A DNA stretch of 64,000 bases from positions 434,001-498,000 of the forward strand of contig JALCLA010000003.1 in assembly GCA_022647565.1 (NCBI GenBank), in the 5' to 3' direction. This stretch comes from Chiayiivirga sp. (GTDB lineage Bacteria; Pseudomonadota; Gammaproteobacteria; Xanthomonadales; Xanthomonadaceae). Positions 48,894 to 58,262 of the stretch are shown one piece after another. Position 1 is the stretch's first letter. Every line of letters begins with the position of its first letter. The notes under the pieces are model-generated. The model was not told the DNA's origin, searched no databases, and saw nothing but the letters and a program-made list of their open reading frames with translations. A program made the translations under genes and the position numbers.

Positions 48894-49856
48894 ATGCGAC
48901 TCTCGCCCCTGGTTGTCATCGTCCTCACGGCCGCATTCGCGCTGTCGAATCCGGTGGACGCGCAGGAGCGACTGTCCTACAAGGGAAAAACGGTTCTGGT
49001 CACCGGCTCCACCGATGGCCTTGGCCGCGAGTTGGCGCGCGCACTCGCGGCGGACGGCGCTCATGTCATCGTTCATGGCCGCAATGCCGAGCGTGGCCAG
49101 GCGTTGGTCGATGAGGTCACCAGGGCGGGAGTTGGAAAAGCGACCTTCGTCGCCGCCGATTTCGCCTCGCTGGACGCGGTGCGCGCCTTCGCGGACAACA
49201 TCGCCAAGGACTATCCCAGGCTCGACCTGCTGGTCAACAATGCCGGCGTGCTGGTGACTGGCGCGCAACCTCGGCAGACCAGCCAGGACGGCTTTGAGCT
49301 GCAGTTCGCCGTGAACTACCTGGCTGGCTGGGTGCTGGTACATCGATTGCGCCCGGCGCTGTCTGCGGCCGCGCCGTCGCGCGTGATCAATGTCGCTTCA
49401 CTCAGCGCCGCACCGATCGACTTCGACGATGTAATGCTCGAGAAGCCGGGTGCGCACGAAAGCGGTGACAGGCAGAGCAAACTCGGCAACGCGCGCGGCT
49501 ACGGCCAGAGCAAACTGGCCCAGGTCTCGATGACGGTCGAACTGGCGCCCGATTTCGCTACCGATGGCATCACCATGATCGCGCTGCACCCGGCGACCAT
49601 GATGGACACCGGCATGGTCCGGAACGCGGGCGTCGCGCCGCGCACCAGCGTCGACGAGGGCCGCCTGGCGGTGATGAGCCTGATCACGGCACCCGAGCTG
49701 GTAGCGGGGGCGTTTTACAACGGCGCCACACTCGCGACTCCGCATCCCCAGGCCAACGATGCCGCTGCGCGCGCGAAGCTGATGGCGTTAAGCGCCGAGT
49801 TGACGGGGGTGCCGTCCACGACTGCGGTGTCGCAAGCAGCCGACGCCGGTCAATGA
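48894..49856 (+). CDS. Short-chain dehydrogenase/reductase with an apparent signal peptide
   Basis: 320 residues. Residues 1-24 look like a Sec signal ('LVVIVLTAAFALSNPVDAQ', cleavage after A-Q likely). The SDR core follows: cofactor motif 'TGSTDGLGRELARAL', 'NNAGVLVTG', catalytic Ser in 'NVASLS' and Y-x3-K in 'YGQSK'. An Arg after the cofactor loop ('HGRNAER') suggests NADPH. All residues for activity are present, so export is puzzling because pyridine nucleotides are scarce in the periplasm. The signal could instead be a membrane anchor. Ribosome site is weak. Close to retinol-dehydrogenase-like SDRs. Confidence 0.83.
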   Translation: MRLSPLVVIVLTAAFALSNPVDAQERLSYKGKTVLVTGSTDGLGRELARALAADGAHVIVHGRNAERGQALVDEVTRAGVGKATFVAADFASLDAVRAFADNIAKDYPRLDLLVNNAGVLVTGAQPRQTSQDGFELQFAVNYLAGWVLVHRLRPALSAAAPSRVINVASLSAAPIDFDDVMLEKPGAHESGDRQSKLGNARGYGQSKLAQVSMTVELAPDFATDGITMIALHPATMMDTGMVRNAGVAPRTSVDEGRLAVMSLITAPELVAGAFYNGATLATPHPQANDAAARAKLMALSAELTGVPSTTAVSQAADAGQ

Positions 49857-49878
49857 CCAAGCTCCGCCGGCGCGGCAG

Positions 49879-49903
49879 TTGTCTCCCGCTTGGCGGGAGA
49901 CAA
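49879..49903. terminator. Hairpin between convergent SDR and uup genes
   Basis: An 11-bp perfect stem, TTGTCTCCCGC (49879-49889) with GCGGGAGACAA (49893-49903), loop TTG, in the 98-base gap between two genes that end facing each other. No T run follows on either strand, so termination is likely but not certain. Confidence 0.5.
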
Positions 49904-49954
49904 AATTGGGACTCGGCAGATGGCCTGCCGCAATGGTCGAACGTGGCGCCTCCA

Positions 49955-51868
49955 TCAGCCTTCGCGTTCCAGCGCTTCCCAGCGCGCGTACGCGGCTTCG
50001 AGGTCCGCCTGGGCGTCGGCCAGTTCGCGTTGTGACGCACTCACGACGCTGGTCTCGCGGCGGAAGAATCCCGGGTCCTGCATCGCTTCGCCAAGCGTCG
50101 CGATACGGGACTCGAGGGCTTCAATCCGTGCCGGCAGCTGATCCAGCTCGCGCTGATCCTTGTAGCTGAGCTTGCGTTTGGCAGGCGTCGCTGCTGCCGC
50201 CACCGGCAGCGCACTCGCTGAAGGCACCAGCGGCGCAACCCCGGCTTCAACCTTCTCACGCGACGCCGGCCTTTGCCGCAGCCAGTCGCTGTATCCGCCC
50301 ACGTACTCGGCAATGCGGCCCGCGCCTTCCAGCGCCAAGGTGCTGGTGACGACGTTGTCGAGGAAATCGCGATCGTGCGAGACCAGCAGCAAGGTGCCGG
50401 AATAGTCGCCGAGCTTCTCTTCGAGCAGTTCCAGCGTTTCCACATCGAGGTCGTTGGTCGGCTCGTCCATCACCAGCAGGTTGGACGGGCGCGCGAACAA
50501 GCGCGCCAGCAGCAGACGATTGCGTTCACCGCCCGACAGTGCAGTGATCGGCGCGCGCGCGCGTTCCGGGGTGAACAGGAAGTCCTGCAGGTAGCCGAGC
50601 GCATGCTTGCGCGTGAGGTTTCCCTTGGCGTCGGTGATCTCGATGAACTCGCGGCCTTCGGCCACGTTGTCGAGCGCGTTCCAGTCCTCGCGCAAGGCGG
50701 TGCGATGCTGGTCGAAGTAGGCGATCTCCAGATTCGTTCCCAGGCGAACCTCGCCCGCCTGCGGACGCAGGTCGCCCAGCAGCAGGCGGATCAGCGTTGT
50801 CTTGCCCGCACCGTTGGGGCCGAGCAGGCCCACGCGATCGCCACGCTGGATCGACACCGAGAAGTCGTCCACCAAGGTCCGCCCGGCGATGGCATACGAC
50901 AGTCGCTCGGCCTCGATCACCCGCTTTCCGGAAGCGCCGGACTCCGCGACAGCCAGCTTCACCGCGCCCTGTTGCTCGCGCCGCTGCCCGCGCTCCACGC
51001 GCAAGGCCTTGAGCGCGCGCACGCGTCCTTCGTTGCGGGTGCGGCGCGCCTTGATGCCCTGCCGGATCCAGACTTCCTCCTCGGCCAGGCGTTTGTCGAA
51101 CAAGGCATTGGCCTGGGCCTCGGCATGCAGGCGTTCCTCGCGCCGGCGCAGGTAGTTGTCGTAGTCGCCCGGCCAACTCGTCACCTGGCCACGGTCGATC
51201 TCCACGATTCGTGTCGCCAGCGCACGCAGGAAGCGGCGATCGTGGGTGACAAACACGAGGCTGCCACGCAGGCCGTGGAGGAAGTCTTCCAGCCAGGCGA
51301 TGGAATCGAGGTCGAGATGGTTGGTGGGTTCGTCCAGCAGGAGCACATCGGGCTGTTTGACCAGCGCCTGCGCCAGCAGCACCCGACGCTTCATGCCACC
51401 GGACAGCGCCGCGAACTCTTCGTCTTCAGCCAGGCTCAGGCGTTGCACCACCTCGGTGACACGCCGGTCCATGTCCCAGCCCTGGGCCGCTTCGATCCGC
51501 GCTTGCACCACCGCGATCTCGGCCAGGTTCTGCGCATCGTGCAAGGCATGGCTCAGGCGGTGGAACTCGGCCAGGTCGGCACCGAGCGTCCCCAGGCCCG
51601 ACGCCACCACGTCGAACACGCTGCCACGCGTGCCATGCGGGACTTCCTGCGCCAGGCGCGCAACGCGCACCCCGGATGCCAGCACGATCGCGCCCTCGTC
51701 GGGTTGCACCTCGCCCGCCAGCAACTTCATCAGGGTCGACTTGCCGGCACCGTTGCGGCCGACGATGCAGACACGCTCGCCTGGCTCCAGGCTCCATTGC
51801 ACGTCTTCGAGCAGCAAGTCAGGCCCGCCGATGCCGTAGCGGACATCGCGCAATGCAATCAGGGACAT
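49955..51868 (-). CDS. uup: ABC-F family ATPase Uup
   Basis: 637 residues from the ATG at 51868; a longer frame upstream is not used. Two nucleotide-binding domains on one chain with no membrane part: Walker A 'GRNGAGKS' and 'GPNGAGKT', signatures 'LSGGMKRR' and 'LSGGERNR', Walker B 'LLLDEPTNHLD' and 'LVMDEPTNDLD', and the inter-domain linker rich in Arg. The C-terminal ~90 residues form a coiled coil ('KLSYKDQRELDQLPARIEALE', 'SQRELADAQADLEAAY'), the mark of Uup, which acts on ribosomes and branched DNA. Convergent with the SDR gene. Confidence 0.95.
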   Translation of the reverse strand: MSLIALRDVRYGIGGPDLLLEDVQWSLEPGERVCIVGRNGAGKSTLMKLLAGEVQPDEGAIVLASGVRVARLAQEVPHGTRGSVFDVVASGLGTLGADLAEFHRLSHALHDAQNLAEIAVVQARIEAAQGWDMDRRVTEVVQRLSLAEDEEFAALSGGMKRRVLLAQALVKQPDVLLLDEPTNHLDLDSIAWLEDFLHGLRGSLVFVTHDRRFLRALATRIVEIDRGQVTSWPGDYDNYLRRREERLHAEAQANALFDKRLAEEEVWIRQGIKARRTRNEGRVRALKALRVERGQRREQQGAVKLAVAESGASGKRVIEAERLSYAIAGRTLVDDFSVSIQRGDRVGLLGPNGAGKTTLIRLLLGDLRPQAGEVRLGTNLEIAYFDQHRTALREDWNALDNVAEGREFIEITDAKGNLTRKHALGYLQDFLFTPERARAPITALSGGERNRLLLARLFARPSNLLVMDEPTNDLDVETLELLEEKLGDYSGTLLLVSHDRDFLDNVVTSTLALEGAGRIAEYVGGYSDWLRQRPASREKVEAGVAPLVPSASALPVAAAATPAKRKLSYKDQRELDQLPARIEALESRIATLGEAMQDPGFFRRETSVVSASQRELADAQADLEAAYARWEALEREG

Positions 51869-52131
51869 GGGTCGGGGCCGGGACAAGGGCCGGCATTGTC
51901 GCATCGACCACCGGAACGCGACCCGGAAGCCCGCGCTGCCCCCGTCGTCGGGTCGCTTCGGCACGCACGGACAGGCCGTTGAAATTGAGACTTTCTTAAC
52001 AGTTCTGCGCGAATTCCTTGTTAATTTATGTAACGCGTCGGTGGCGTGTCTTGATTTCCGCCTAGGTAGGCTCCTCACCCGGCGGCGCCAGCGCAGACCG
52101 CGCAACAACCTCTCGAATCGAGGAAAGATCC

Positions 52132-54123
52132 ATGAGCGCCAAACCCAGTTCCTCGCGTCGCGCCCTGCTTGGCGGACTCGGCGTCGCATCGCTGGCGGCC
52201 CTTGCGCCGGTTGCCGCCCCGGCACGAGCGTCCAGGCCGGCGGCCGAGCGCACCCGGCCCAGCGTCGCCAGCAAGGCGGGATCGGACAGCGGCGTGGTGC
52301 CTCCGCTTTCGGTGCGCGCCCTGCACCGGATGGGCTTCGGCCCGGCGCGACGCGAGGTCACCACCGCGGTGGAACCGCCAGGCCGGATCTTCGCGTCGAG
52401 CTTCGATACCGACCAGCGCCTCGGCCTGGATGACATCGGCTATTTCAACGCGCTGGGTGCGGATGATGATGCGCGTCTGGCGGCCTATGTCGAGGAGCAG
52501 CTCGCCCCCGCGAGCATTCCGGACCCGGTGGTCGAGCAGCGTCTGGCGCAGTTCGCGCCCGCCTTTGCCGCGATGAACCAGAGCCTGACCCAGGCCTTCT
52601 CGACCCGCGAGTGCAACGGCTTTGACCTGTACGCGCGGCCCTACTTCGAGGTCGAGAAAGCAGCCTTCGTGCGCGCCACCTACAGCCGCCGCCAGTTGTT
52701 CGAACTGACCGCGGACTTCTGGCACAACCATTTCAACATCTACGCCGAGGGCGACGAGGATTCGCTCGTGTCCTGGCACTCCTGGGACCGCGACGTGATC
52801 CGGGCCCACTGCTTCGGGAATTTCTTTTCGCTGCTGCAGGCCTCGGCCAAGCACGTGGCGATGCTGGAATACCTCGACAACTACGAGAACAGTGCCGGCG
52901 GTTTCAACGAGAACTACGCGCGCGAGCTGTTCGAGTTGCACACGCTGGGCGCCGAGAACTATCGCGGCCTGCAGTCGCCCTCGCTGGTCGAAGCCCTGGC
53001 CGCCAACCCCTATGCGGGCCTCGGCGACGCCGATCTCGACAGCACCTTCAACGGCGGCGGCATCGCGGTCTCGTCCCGCACCATCGCACGCTACTACGTC
53101 GACGACGACGTGTACGAGGCGGCGCGCGCCCTCACCGGCTGGCGCTTCGGAGACGAGAACGTGCAGGGCGTGACCTGCGGCAGCGGCCTGTTCTTCGTCG
53201 ACCAGAACGCGCACGACGTGGCGCAGAAGTCGGTTCTTGGCCGCGGCACCACCACCTTCCGTTCCACGCTCGGCGCGGAACTCGAAGGCACGATGGTGCT
53301 GAAGATGGCGGCCTACCATCCCGGCACGGCCACCCACATCGCGCGCAAGCTTTGCCAGCGCCTGATCGCCGACAACCCGCCGGAGAGCGTGGTGCAGGCC
53401 GCGGCGGCGACGTTCTACGCGAACCGACTCGCGCCCGACCAGATCGCGCGCACCCTGCGCACCATCCTGCTGTCGCCGGAGTTCAAGGATCCGGCCTTGT
53501 GGGGCAGCAAGACCAAGCGGCCGTTCGAACACGTGGTGGCGGCGATGCGCGCCGCGGGCGGCGACTACACCTTCCGCGAAGACGACAACAGCGGCACCTC
53601 GGACGAGTTCCTCTGGGTATTCAACGGCACCGGCCAGGGCCTGTTCCGCTGGCGCACCCCGGATGGCTACCCCGATACGCGCGCGCACTGGCAAGGCACG
53701 CATGGGCTGGTTCAGGCCTGGCGCACGATCGACTGGCTGCTCGACCGCAACGAGGACAACGACGCCACGCGCGTCATGCGGGTCATCGACTACACCCGCC
53801 GTCGCTTCACCAGCGATCCCACGGCGCGCGAGGTGGTGGAGTTCTGGTGCGACTGGATACTGGGCTTCACCCCCGCCGGCGGCTGGACCGGCCCTACCGG
53901 CACGCTGATCTCGAACGCACCCACTACGGTCGGGCGTGCCGCGATGCAGTTCTTCACCCAGTCCGGCTACGGCAGTCCTGGCGACCACAACCTCTGGCCG
54001 GCAGACGAAGAGCGCATCCCGCGCGCCGCGCTGGGTGAGGACGATTGGCCCTATTACTGGCACGAGCGGCTGCGCGGACTGGTCGCGCTGATCCTCTGGT
54101 CCCCGAACTTCATGCTGCGCTGA
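52132..54123 (+). CDS. Tat-exported DUF1800 family protein
   Basis: 663 residues, GAGGAAAG upstream of the ATG. Twin-arginine signal 'SSRRALLGGLGVASLAALA' then the DUF1800 pattern: 'HRMGFGPARREV' at the start of the domain, 'TADFWHNHFNIYA', 'YARELFELHTLG', 'ARALTGWRFG' and 'LNP-x-FMLR'-type end ('LILWSPNFMLR'). Function is unknown in the family. The DUF1501 gene begins 9 bases after its stop; the two families co-occur widely and are thought to act together outside the membrane. The 263-base leader upstream contains an AT-rich stretch near 51985-52035 that may hold its promoter. Confidence 0.9.
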   Translation: MSAKPSSSRRALLGGLGVASLAALAPVAAPARASRPAAERTRPSVASKAGSDSGVVPPLSVRALHRMGFGPARREVTTAVEPPGRIFASSFDTDQRLGLDDIGYFNALGADDDARLAAYVEEQLAPASIPDPVVEQRLAQFAPAFAAMNQSLTQAFSTRECNGFDLYARPYFEVEKAAFVRATYSRRQLFELTADFWHNHFNIYAEGDEDSLVSWHSWDRDVIRAHCFGNFFSLLQASAKHVAMLEYLDNYENSAGGFNENYARELFELHTLGAENYRGLQSPSLVEALAANPYAGLGDADLDSTFNGGGIAVSSRTIARYYVDDDVYEAARALTGWRFGDENVQGVTCGSGLFFVDQNAHDVAQKSVLGRGTTTFRSTLGAELEGTMVLKMAAYHPGTATHIARKLCQRLIADNPPESVVQAAAATFYANRLAPDQIARTLRTILLSPEFKDPALWGSKTKRPFEHVVAAMRAAGGDYTFREDDNSGTSDEFLWVFNGTGQGLFRWRTPDGYPDTRAHWQGTHGLVQAWRTIDWLLDRNEDNDATRVMRVIDYTRRRFTSDPTAREVVEFWCDWILGFTPAGGWTGPTGTLISNAPTTVGRAAMQFFTQSGYGSPGDHNLWPADEERIPRAALGEDDWPYYWHERLRGLVALILWSPNFMLR

Positions 54124-54132
54124 GGTGATGCC

Positions 54133-55446
54133 ATGAAATGCAAATTCGCACGCACCGCGCAACTCGATGCCATGCTGCCTTCCGTGTCGCGACGCAGCTT
54201 CCTGCGCGGATCCGCAGCGGCGACGGCCGCGGTCACCGGCGTGGGCATCGGATTCGCACCGCTGGCGCAGGCCGCGGCACCCACCAAGACCCTGGTGTAC
54301 GTATTCCTTCGCGGCGGCAATGACGGCCTGAGCCTCGTGGTGCCGACTGGCGGTGTCGACCGCGGCTTCTACATGGACGCACGCGACCAGACCCGGCTCA
54401 CGCCGGATGCCTCCAATGTCGATCAGCGCACCCTGCCACTGGACGCGGGCGGACTCTGGGGCCTGCACCCCTGGGCCACCGGCCTGAAGCAGTTGTGGGA
54501 CATGAACCGGCTCGCCATCGTTCATGCAGCGGGGCATCTCGCGCCGGATACGCATACGCGCAGCCATTTCGATGCGCAGGAACAGATCGAGCTGGGCACG
54601 CCTGGCGTGCAGGCCAGCCAGAACGGCTGGCTGACCCGCCACCTGATGTCGATTCCCGCGGTGAGCGGTGCGGTGTTCACCGCGATGGTGTCAGGCCAGA
54701 GTCCGCCCACCAGCCTCAGCGGCTGGTCGGACGTGGCCACGCTCGACTCCACCGGCGGGTTCCATCCCAATCCCTGGAGCAGCTACGGCAACACCCACAT
54801 GCGCTCGCTGCGCACGATGTACGCGGGCAGCGGCGACCTGGATCTCTCGGCGCGCGCCGCCGCCGACGCAGTGGAACTGCTCGACTCGCTGGATCTCGAC
54901 AACTACGTCCCCGGCGGCGGGGTCACCTACCCGAACACCGGACTGGGCGACGACCTGCGCCTGGTGGCGCAACTGATGCGCCTGAACCTGGGCATCGGCG
55001 TGGCCACGGTCGACTTCGGCGGCTGGGACACGCACAACCGCCAGAGCGTGTTCGGGTTCTATGGCAACCGCGTGGAGGAACTCGGCGACGCGCTCTCCGC
55101 GTTCTATCGCGATCTGGCTGGCGCCGGGCGTGCCAACGACGTGGCGGTGATCGTGCAGACCGAGTTCGGTCGCCAGGTGACCGAAAACGACGACTACGGC
55201 ACCGACCATGGCCTCGGCAATCCGATGTTCGTGCTCGGCGGCGGCGTGACCGGCGGACTTTACGGCAGCTTCCCCGGCCTGAACCCGAGCACGCAGACGA
55301 TCGATGACGCCGTGAGACCCACCACGGATTTCCGCCAGGTGCAGGCGACGGTGCTGGCGCAGTTGCTGGGCAACCCGGATGTCGAGGCGATCTTCGACCA
55401 GCCGCAGTCGTCGCCCTTCACCTACCAGCGCATGGGGTTTGCCTGA
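54133..55446 (+). CDS. Tat-exported DUF1501 family protein
   Basis: 437 residues. Twin-arginine signal 'SRRSFLRGSAAATAAVTG' follows a ~18-residue N-region. Then 'VYVFLRGGNDGLSLVVP' (the DUF1501 entry motif), 'AAGHLAPDTHTRSHFDAQ', 'FGGWDTHNRQ' and 'VIVQTEFGRQVTEN...TDHGLGN', which resemble metal-binding parts of the alkaline-phosphatase superfamily to which DUF1501 is distantly related. Second gene of a pair with DUF1800. Substrate unknown. Confidence 0.91.
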   Translation: MKCKFARTAQLDAMLPSVSRRSFLRGSAAATAAVTGVGIGFAPLAQAAAPTKTLVYVFLRGGNDGLSLVVPTGGVDRGFYMDARDQTRLTPDASNVDQRTLPLDAGGLWGLHPWATGLKQLWDMNRLAIVHAAGHLAPDTHTRSHFDAQEQIELGTPGVQASQNGWLTRHLMSIPAVSGAVFTAMVSGQSPPTSLSGWSDVATLDSTGGFHPNPWSSYGNTHMRSLRTMYAGSGDLDLSARAAADAVELLDSLDLDNYVPGGGVTYPNTGLGDDLRLVAQLMRLNLGIGVATVDFGGWDTHNRQSVFGFYGNRVEELGDALSAFYRDLAGAGRANDVAVIVQTEFGRQVTENDDYGTDHGLGNPMFVLGGGVTGGLYGSFPGLNPSTQTIDDAVRPTTDFRQVQATVLAQLLGNPDVEAIFDQPQSSPFTYQRMGFA

Positions 55447-55452
55447 CCACGT

Positions 55453-55484
55453 GATCGCGGCACCGGCGTCGCCGCGCCGCGATC
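55453..55484. terminator. Possible hairpin between convergent DUF1501 and fumarase genes
   Basis: GATCGCGGC (55453-55461) pairs with GCCGCGATC (55476-55484) and a small inner CGGCG/CGCCG stem fills most of the loop. No T run follows on either strand, so this is a candidate only. Confidence 0.3.
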
Positions 55485-55491
55485 TGCCGGC

Positions 55492-57048
55492 TCAGGCCAC
55501 GACCACCGGAATCCGGCCGAGCCTGCCGCTCGAAATGCGCGACTGCCATTCGCGCGGGCCGGTCTCGTGTACCGACTCGCCGCGGCTGTCCACCGCCACG
55601 GTCACCGGCATGTCCTGCACCGTGAACTCGTAGATCGCCTCCATGCCGAGGTCGGCAAAGCCCACAACCTTGGCTGCCTTGATCGCTTTCGAAACGAGAT
55701 ACGCGGCGCCCCCCACCGCCATCAGGTAGGCCGATTGGTGCTTGCGGATCGCCTCGATCGCCGCCGGACCACGCTCGGCCTTGCCGACCATGCCCATCAA
55801 TCCGGTCTGCGCCAACACCTGTTCAGTGAACTTGTCCATGCGGGTGGCGGTGGTGGGGCCGGCCGGGCCGACGACTTCGTCGCGAACCGGATCCACCGGG
55901 CCCACGTAGTAGATGAACTTGCCGCGCAGGTCGACTGGGAGTGACTCTCCGCGGTTGAGCATCTCGACCATGCGCTTGTGCGCGGCATCGCGCCCGGTCA
56001 GCAGCTTGCCATTGAGCAGCAGCACCTCGCCCGGCTTCCAGCTCGCAACTTCCTCCTTCGTCACGGCGTCGAGATCGACGCGCCGGCCCTTCGAGGCGTC
56101 GTAGGTCAGGCTCGGCCAATCCGCCAGCGAGGGTGGGTCCAGCATCACCGGGCCACTGCCATCGAGGGTGAAATGCGCGTGCCGGGTGGCGGCGCAGTTC
56201 GGGATCATCGCCACCGGCAGGTTCGCCGCGTGGGTGGGGAAATCCTTGACCTTGATGTCGAGCACGGTGGTCAGGCCGCCCAGGCCCTGTGCGCCGATAC
56301 CAAGCGCGTTGACCTTGTCGTAAAGCTCCAGGCGAAGCTCCTCGGCACGGTTGCTCGGCCCGCGCGCCTGCAGGTCGGTGATGTCGATCGGCTCCATCAG
56401 CGATTCCTTCGCCAGCAGCATCGCCTTCTCGGCGGTGCCGCCGATGCCGATGCCGAGCATGCCCGGCGGGCACCAGCCGGCACCCATGGTCGGCACCGTC
56501 TTGAGCACCCAATCGACGATGGAATCCGATGGATTGAGCATTGCGAACTTCGACTTGGCTTCGGAGCCACCGCCCTTGGCTGCGACGATCACGTCAACAG
56601 TGTTGCCCGGCACCACTTTCACATTGACCACGCCCGGGGTGTTGTCTCGCGTGTTGATGCGCTTTCCGGCCGGGTCGGCCAGCACGCTGGCGCGCAGCTT
56701 GTTGTCCGGATGGTTGTAGGCACGGCGCACGCCCTCATGCACCATCTCCTCCACGCCCATCGTGGCGTCGTCCCAACGCACCCCCATGCCGATTTCGAGG
56801 AACACGGTGACGATGCCGGTGTCCTGGCAGATCGGGCGGTGGCCCTCTGCGCACAGGCGCGAATTGATCAGGATCTGGGCGATGGCGTCGCGTGCCGCCG
56901 GCGACTCTTCGCGCTCATACGCGGAGGCCAGGCTGCGGATGTAGTCCACCGGATGGTAGTAGCTGATGTATTGCAGCGCATCGGCGACCGACTGGATCAG
57001 GTCTTCCTGGCGAATCGAAACGGGCGAGGACGGAAGGGTGGTTTTCAC
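55492..57048 (-). CDS. fumA: Fumarate hydratase class I, iron-sulfur type
   Basis: 518 residues from the GTG at 57048 (a further GTG at 57093 is the alternative). Both domains of the class I enzyme are on one chain. The three [4Fe-4S] cysteines are visible: C74 in 'RPICQDTG', one in 'GAGWCPPG' and one in 'IPNCAATRH'. C-terminal domain has 'GKLLTGRDAAHKRM' and 'GPTTATRMDKFTEQVL'. It hydrates fumarate to malate and is oxygen-sensitive, in contrast to the FumC found at 1.3 kb. It converges on the DUF1501 gene. Confidence 0.94.
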   Translation of the reverse strand: MKTTLPSSPVSIRQEDLIQSVADALQYISYYHPVDYIRSLASAYEREESPAARDAIAQILINSRLCAEGHRPICQDTGIVTVFLEIGMGVRWDDATMGVEEMVHEGVRRAYNHPDNKLRASVLADPAGKRINTRDNTPGVVNVKVVPGNTVDVIVAAKGGGSEAKSKFAMLNPSDSIVDWVLKTVPTMGAGWCPPGMLGIGIGGTAEKAMLLAKESLMEPIDITDLQARGPSNRAEELRLELYDKVNALGIGAQGLGGLTTVLDIKVKDFPTHAANLPVAMIPNCAATRHAHFTLDGSGPVMLDPPSLADWPSLTYDASKGRRVDLDAVTKEEVASWKPGEVLLLNGKLLTGRDAAHKRMVEMLNRGESLPVDLRGKFIYYVGPVDPVRDEVVGPAGPTTATRMDKFTEQVLAQTGLMGMVGKAERGPAAIEAIRKHQSAYLMAVGGAAYLVSKAIKAAKVVGFADLGMEAIYEFTVQDMPVTVAVDSRGESVHETGPREWQSRISSGRLGRIPVVVA

Positions 57049-57181
57049 GGCAATCCCGGACGCGGCGGAAAGTGAACATTTTAGCCGGTTCACCGAACCG
57101 GACGCGGATCGGCCTCGCCCCTCTTTTCAAGCCACGCGCACTGGCGCAGGATTGCGCCCAGACCTCCGGGGAGTCCGTGAC

Positions 57182-57661
57182 ATGGCGAATGAAGGTTTCA
57201 GCGGGATCATGCGCGACCTGCGCGGCGCATTCGGTGAGCTGTTCACCGGCGGCAAGCTCGACGAGCAGTACCACATGCCGGTGGAAGTGGCGTTCGGACT
57301 GATCGGGTGGCTGGCCAAGGCCGACAGCATCATCACCAGCCACGAAGCCGAATTCGTCAACCAGTTGATGGACGAGCTGAATCTGCCGACTCAGGGCAAG
57401 GCCATCGCCAGTGCCGCGTTCGACCGCGGACGGCTGCGCAAGATCGACGTGCGGGCCGAAGCCAAGCGTTTCCTCGGCGCCTATCCGCGCGGCACCGTGG
57501 AACTGAATCGGCTCTACGACACCTTGCTGCGCCTGGCGGCGATCGATGGCCGCGTATTCGCGCGCGAGCGGGTGGCGCTGGAAGAACTGACCGATGCGCT
57601 CGGCTTCTCGCGCGAAACGCTGGCCGCGCGCCTGGAAGCAATCGGCGGCACCGAGGCCTGA
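57182..57661 (+). CDS. TerB-like protein
   Basis: 159 residues from the ATG at 57182. All-helical with the TerB-type pattern 'IGWLAKADSIITSHEAEFVNQLM' (acidic residues spaced for metal binding) and a second similar block 'LLRLAAIDGRVFARERVALEEL', as in TerB/DjlA N-terminal domains. No J domain follows. Function unknown; tellurite resistance is only the founding phenotype. Divergent from fumA. Confidence 0.83.
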   Translation: MANEGFSGIMRDLRGAFGELFTGGKLDEQYHMPVEVAFGLIGWLAKADSIITSHEAEFVNQLMDELNLPTQGKAIASAAFDRGRLRKIDVRAEAKRFLGAYPRGTVELNRLYDTLLRLAAIDGRVFARERVALEELTDALGFSRETLAARLEAIGGTEA

Positions 57662-57688
57662 TCCGCGCGTACTTGCGACGCTTGCTCC

Positions 57689-58168
57689 CTAGGCGAGCGC
57701 CGCGATGTCCTTCTCGATCTTTTCCGGCGTATCGGTCGGCGCGTAGCGCTTGAGCACCTGCCCGTCGCGGCCGATCAGGAATTTCGTGAAGTTCCACTTG
57801 ATTGCATCCCAGCCGAGGATGCCGCCCTTCTCTTCCTTCATCCACTGGTACAGCGGATGCGCGTTGGCGCCGTTGACGTCGATCTTGGCGTAGAGCGGAA
57901 AGCTGACGTCGTAGGTGAGCGAGCAGAAATTCCTGATCTCGGCTTCGTCGCCCGGCTCCTGATGGCCGAACTGGTCGCAGGGAAAACCCAGCACTTCGAC
58001 GCCGCGATCCTTGAACTTGCGGTAGAGCGCCTCCAGCCCGGTGTATTGCGGGGTGAAGCCGCACTTGGACGCAACATTCACCACCAGCAAGGCCTTGCCC
58101 TTGTACTCGGACAAGGGCTGATCGACGCCATCGATGGTCTTGGCGCTGAAGTCGTAGGCGGTGGTCAC
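57689..58168 (-). CDS. Glutathione peroxidase (thiol-dependent)
   Basis: 159 residues from the GTG at 58168 with GGGAG 6-8 bases upstream. Thioredoxin fold with peroxidatic Cys36 in 'ASKCGFTPQ' (Cys, not Sec), 'FPCDQFGHQEPG' holding the Gln and the likely resolving Cys, and 'WDAIKWNFTKFLI' holding the Trp-Asn of the catalytic tetrad. Similar BtuE-type enzymes use thioredoxin rather than glutathione. Reduces lipid and hydrogen peroxides in the cytoplasm. Confidence 0.93.
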   Translation of the reverse strand: MTTAYDFSAKTIDGVDQPLSEYKGKALLVVNVASKCGFTPQYTGLEALYRKFKDRGVEVLGFPCDQFGHQEPGDEAEIRNFCSLTYDVSFPLYAKIDVNGANAHPLYQWMKEEKGGILGWDAIKWNFTKFLIGRDGQVLKRYAPTDTPEKIEKDIAALA

Positions 58169-58199
58169 GGCAGTCTCCCGAGGTTGGCTCGCTGCCATT

Positions 58200-58220
58200 G
58201 TAGGGCGGGGCTTGCCGCGT
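58200..58220 (+). repeat. REP-like palindrome
   Basis: GTAG (58200-58203) followed by GCGG-GGCTTG-CCGC (58205-58218) in the gap between two minus-strand genes. It shares the core GCGGGGCTTGC with the unit at 45449, which supports a common repeat family. Confidence 0.45.
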
Positions 58221-58262
58221 TGCGCGAATCGCCTGCCCCGGCCTTGGCGGGTACGTGCCGCA

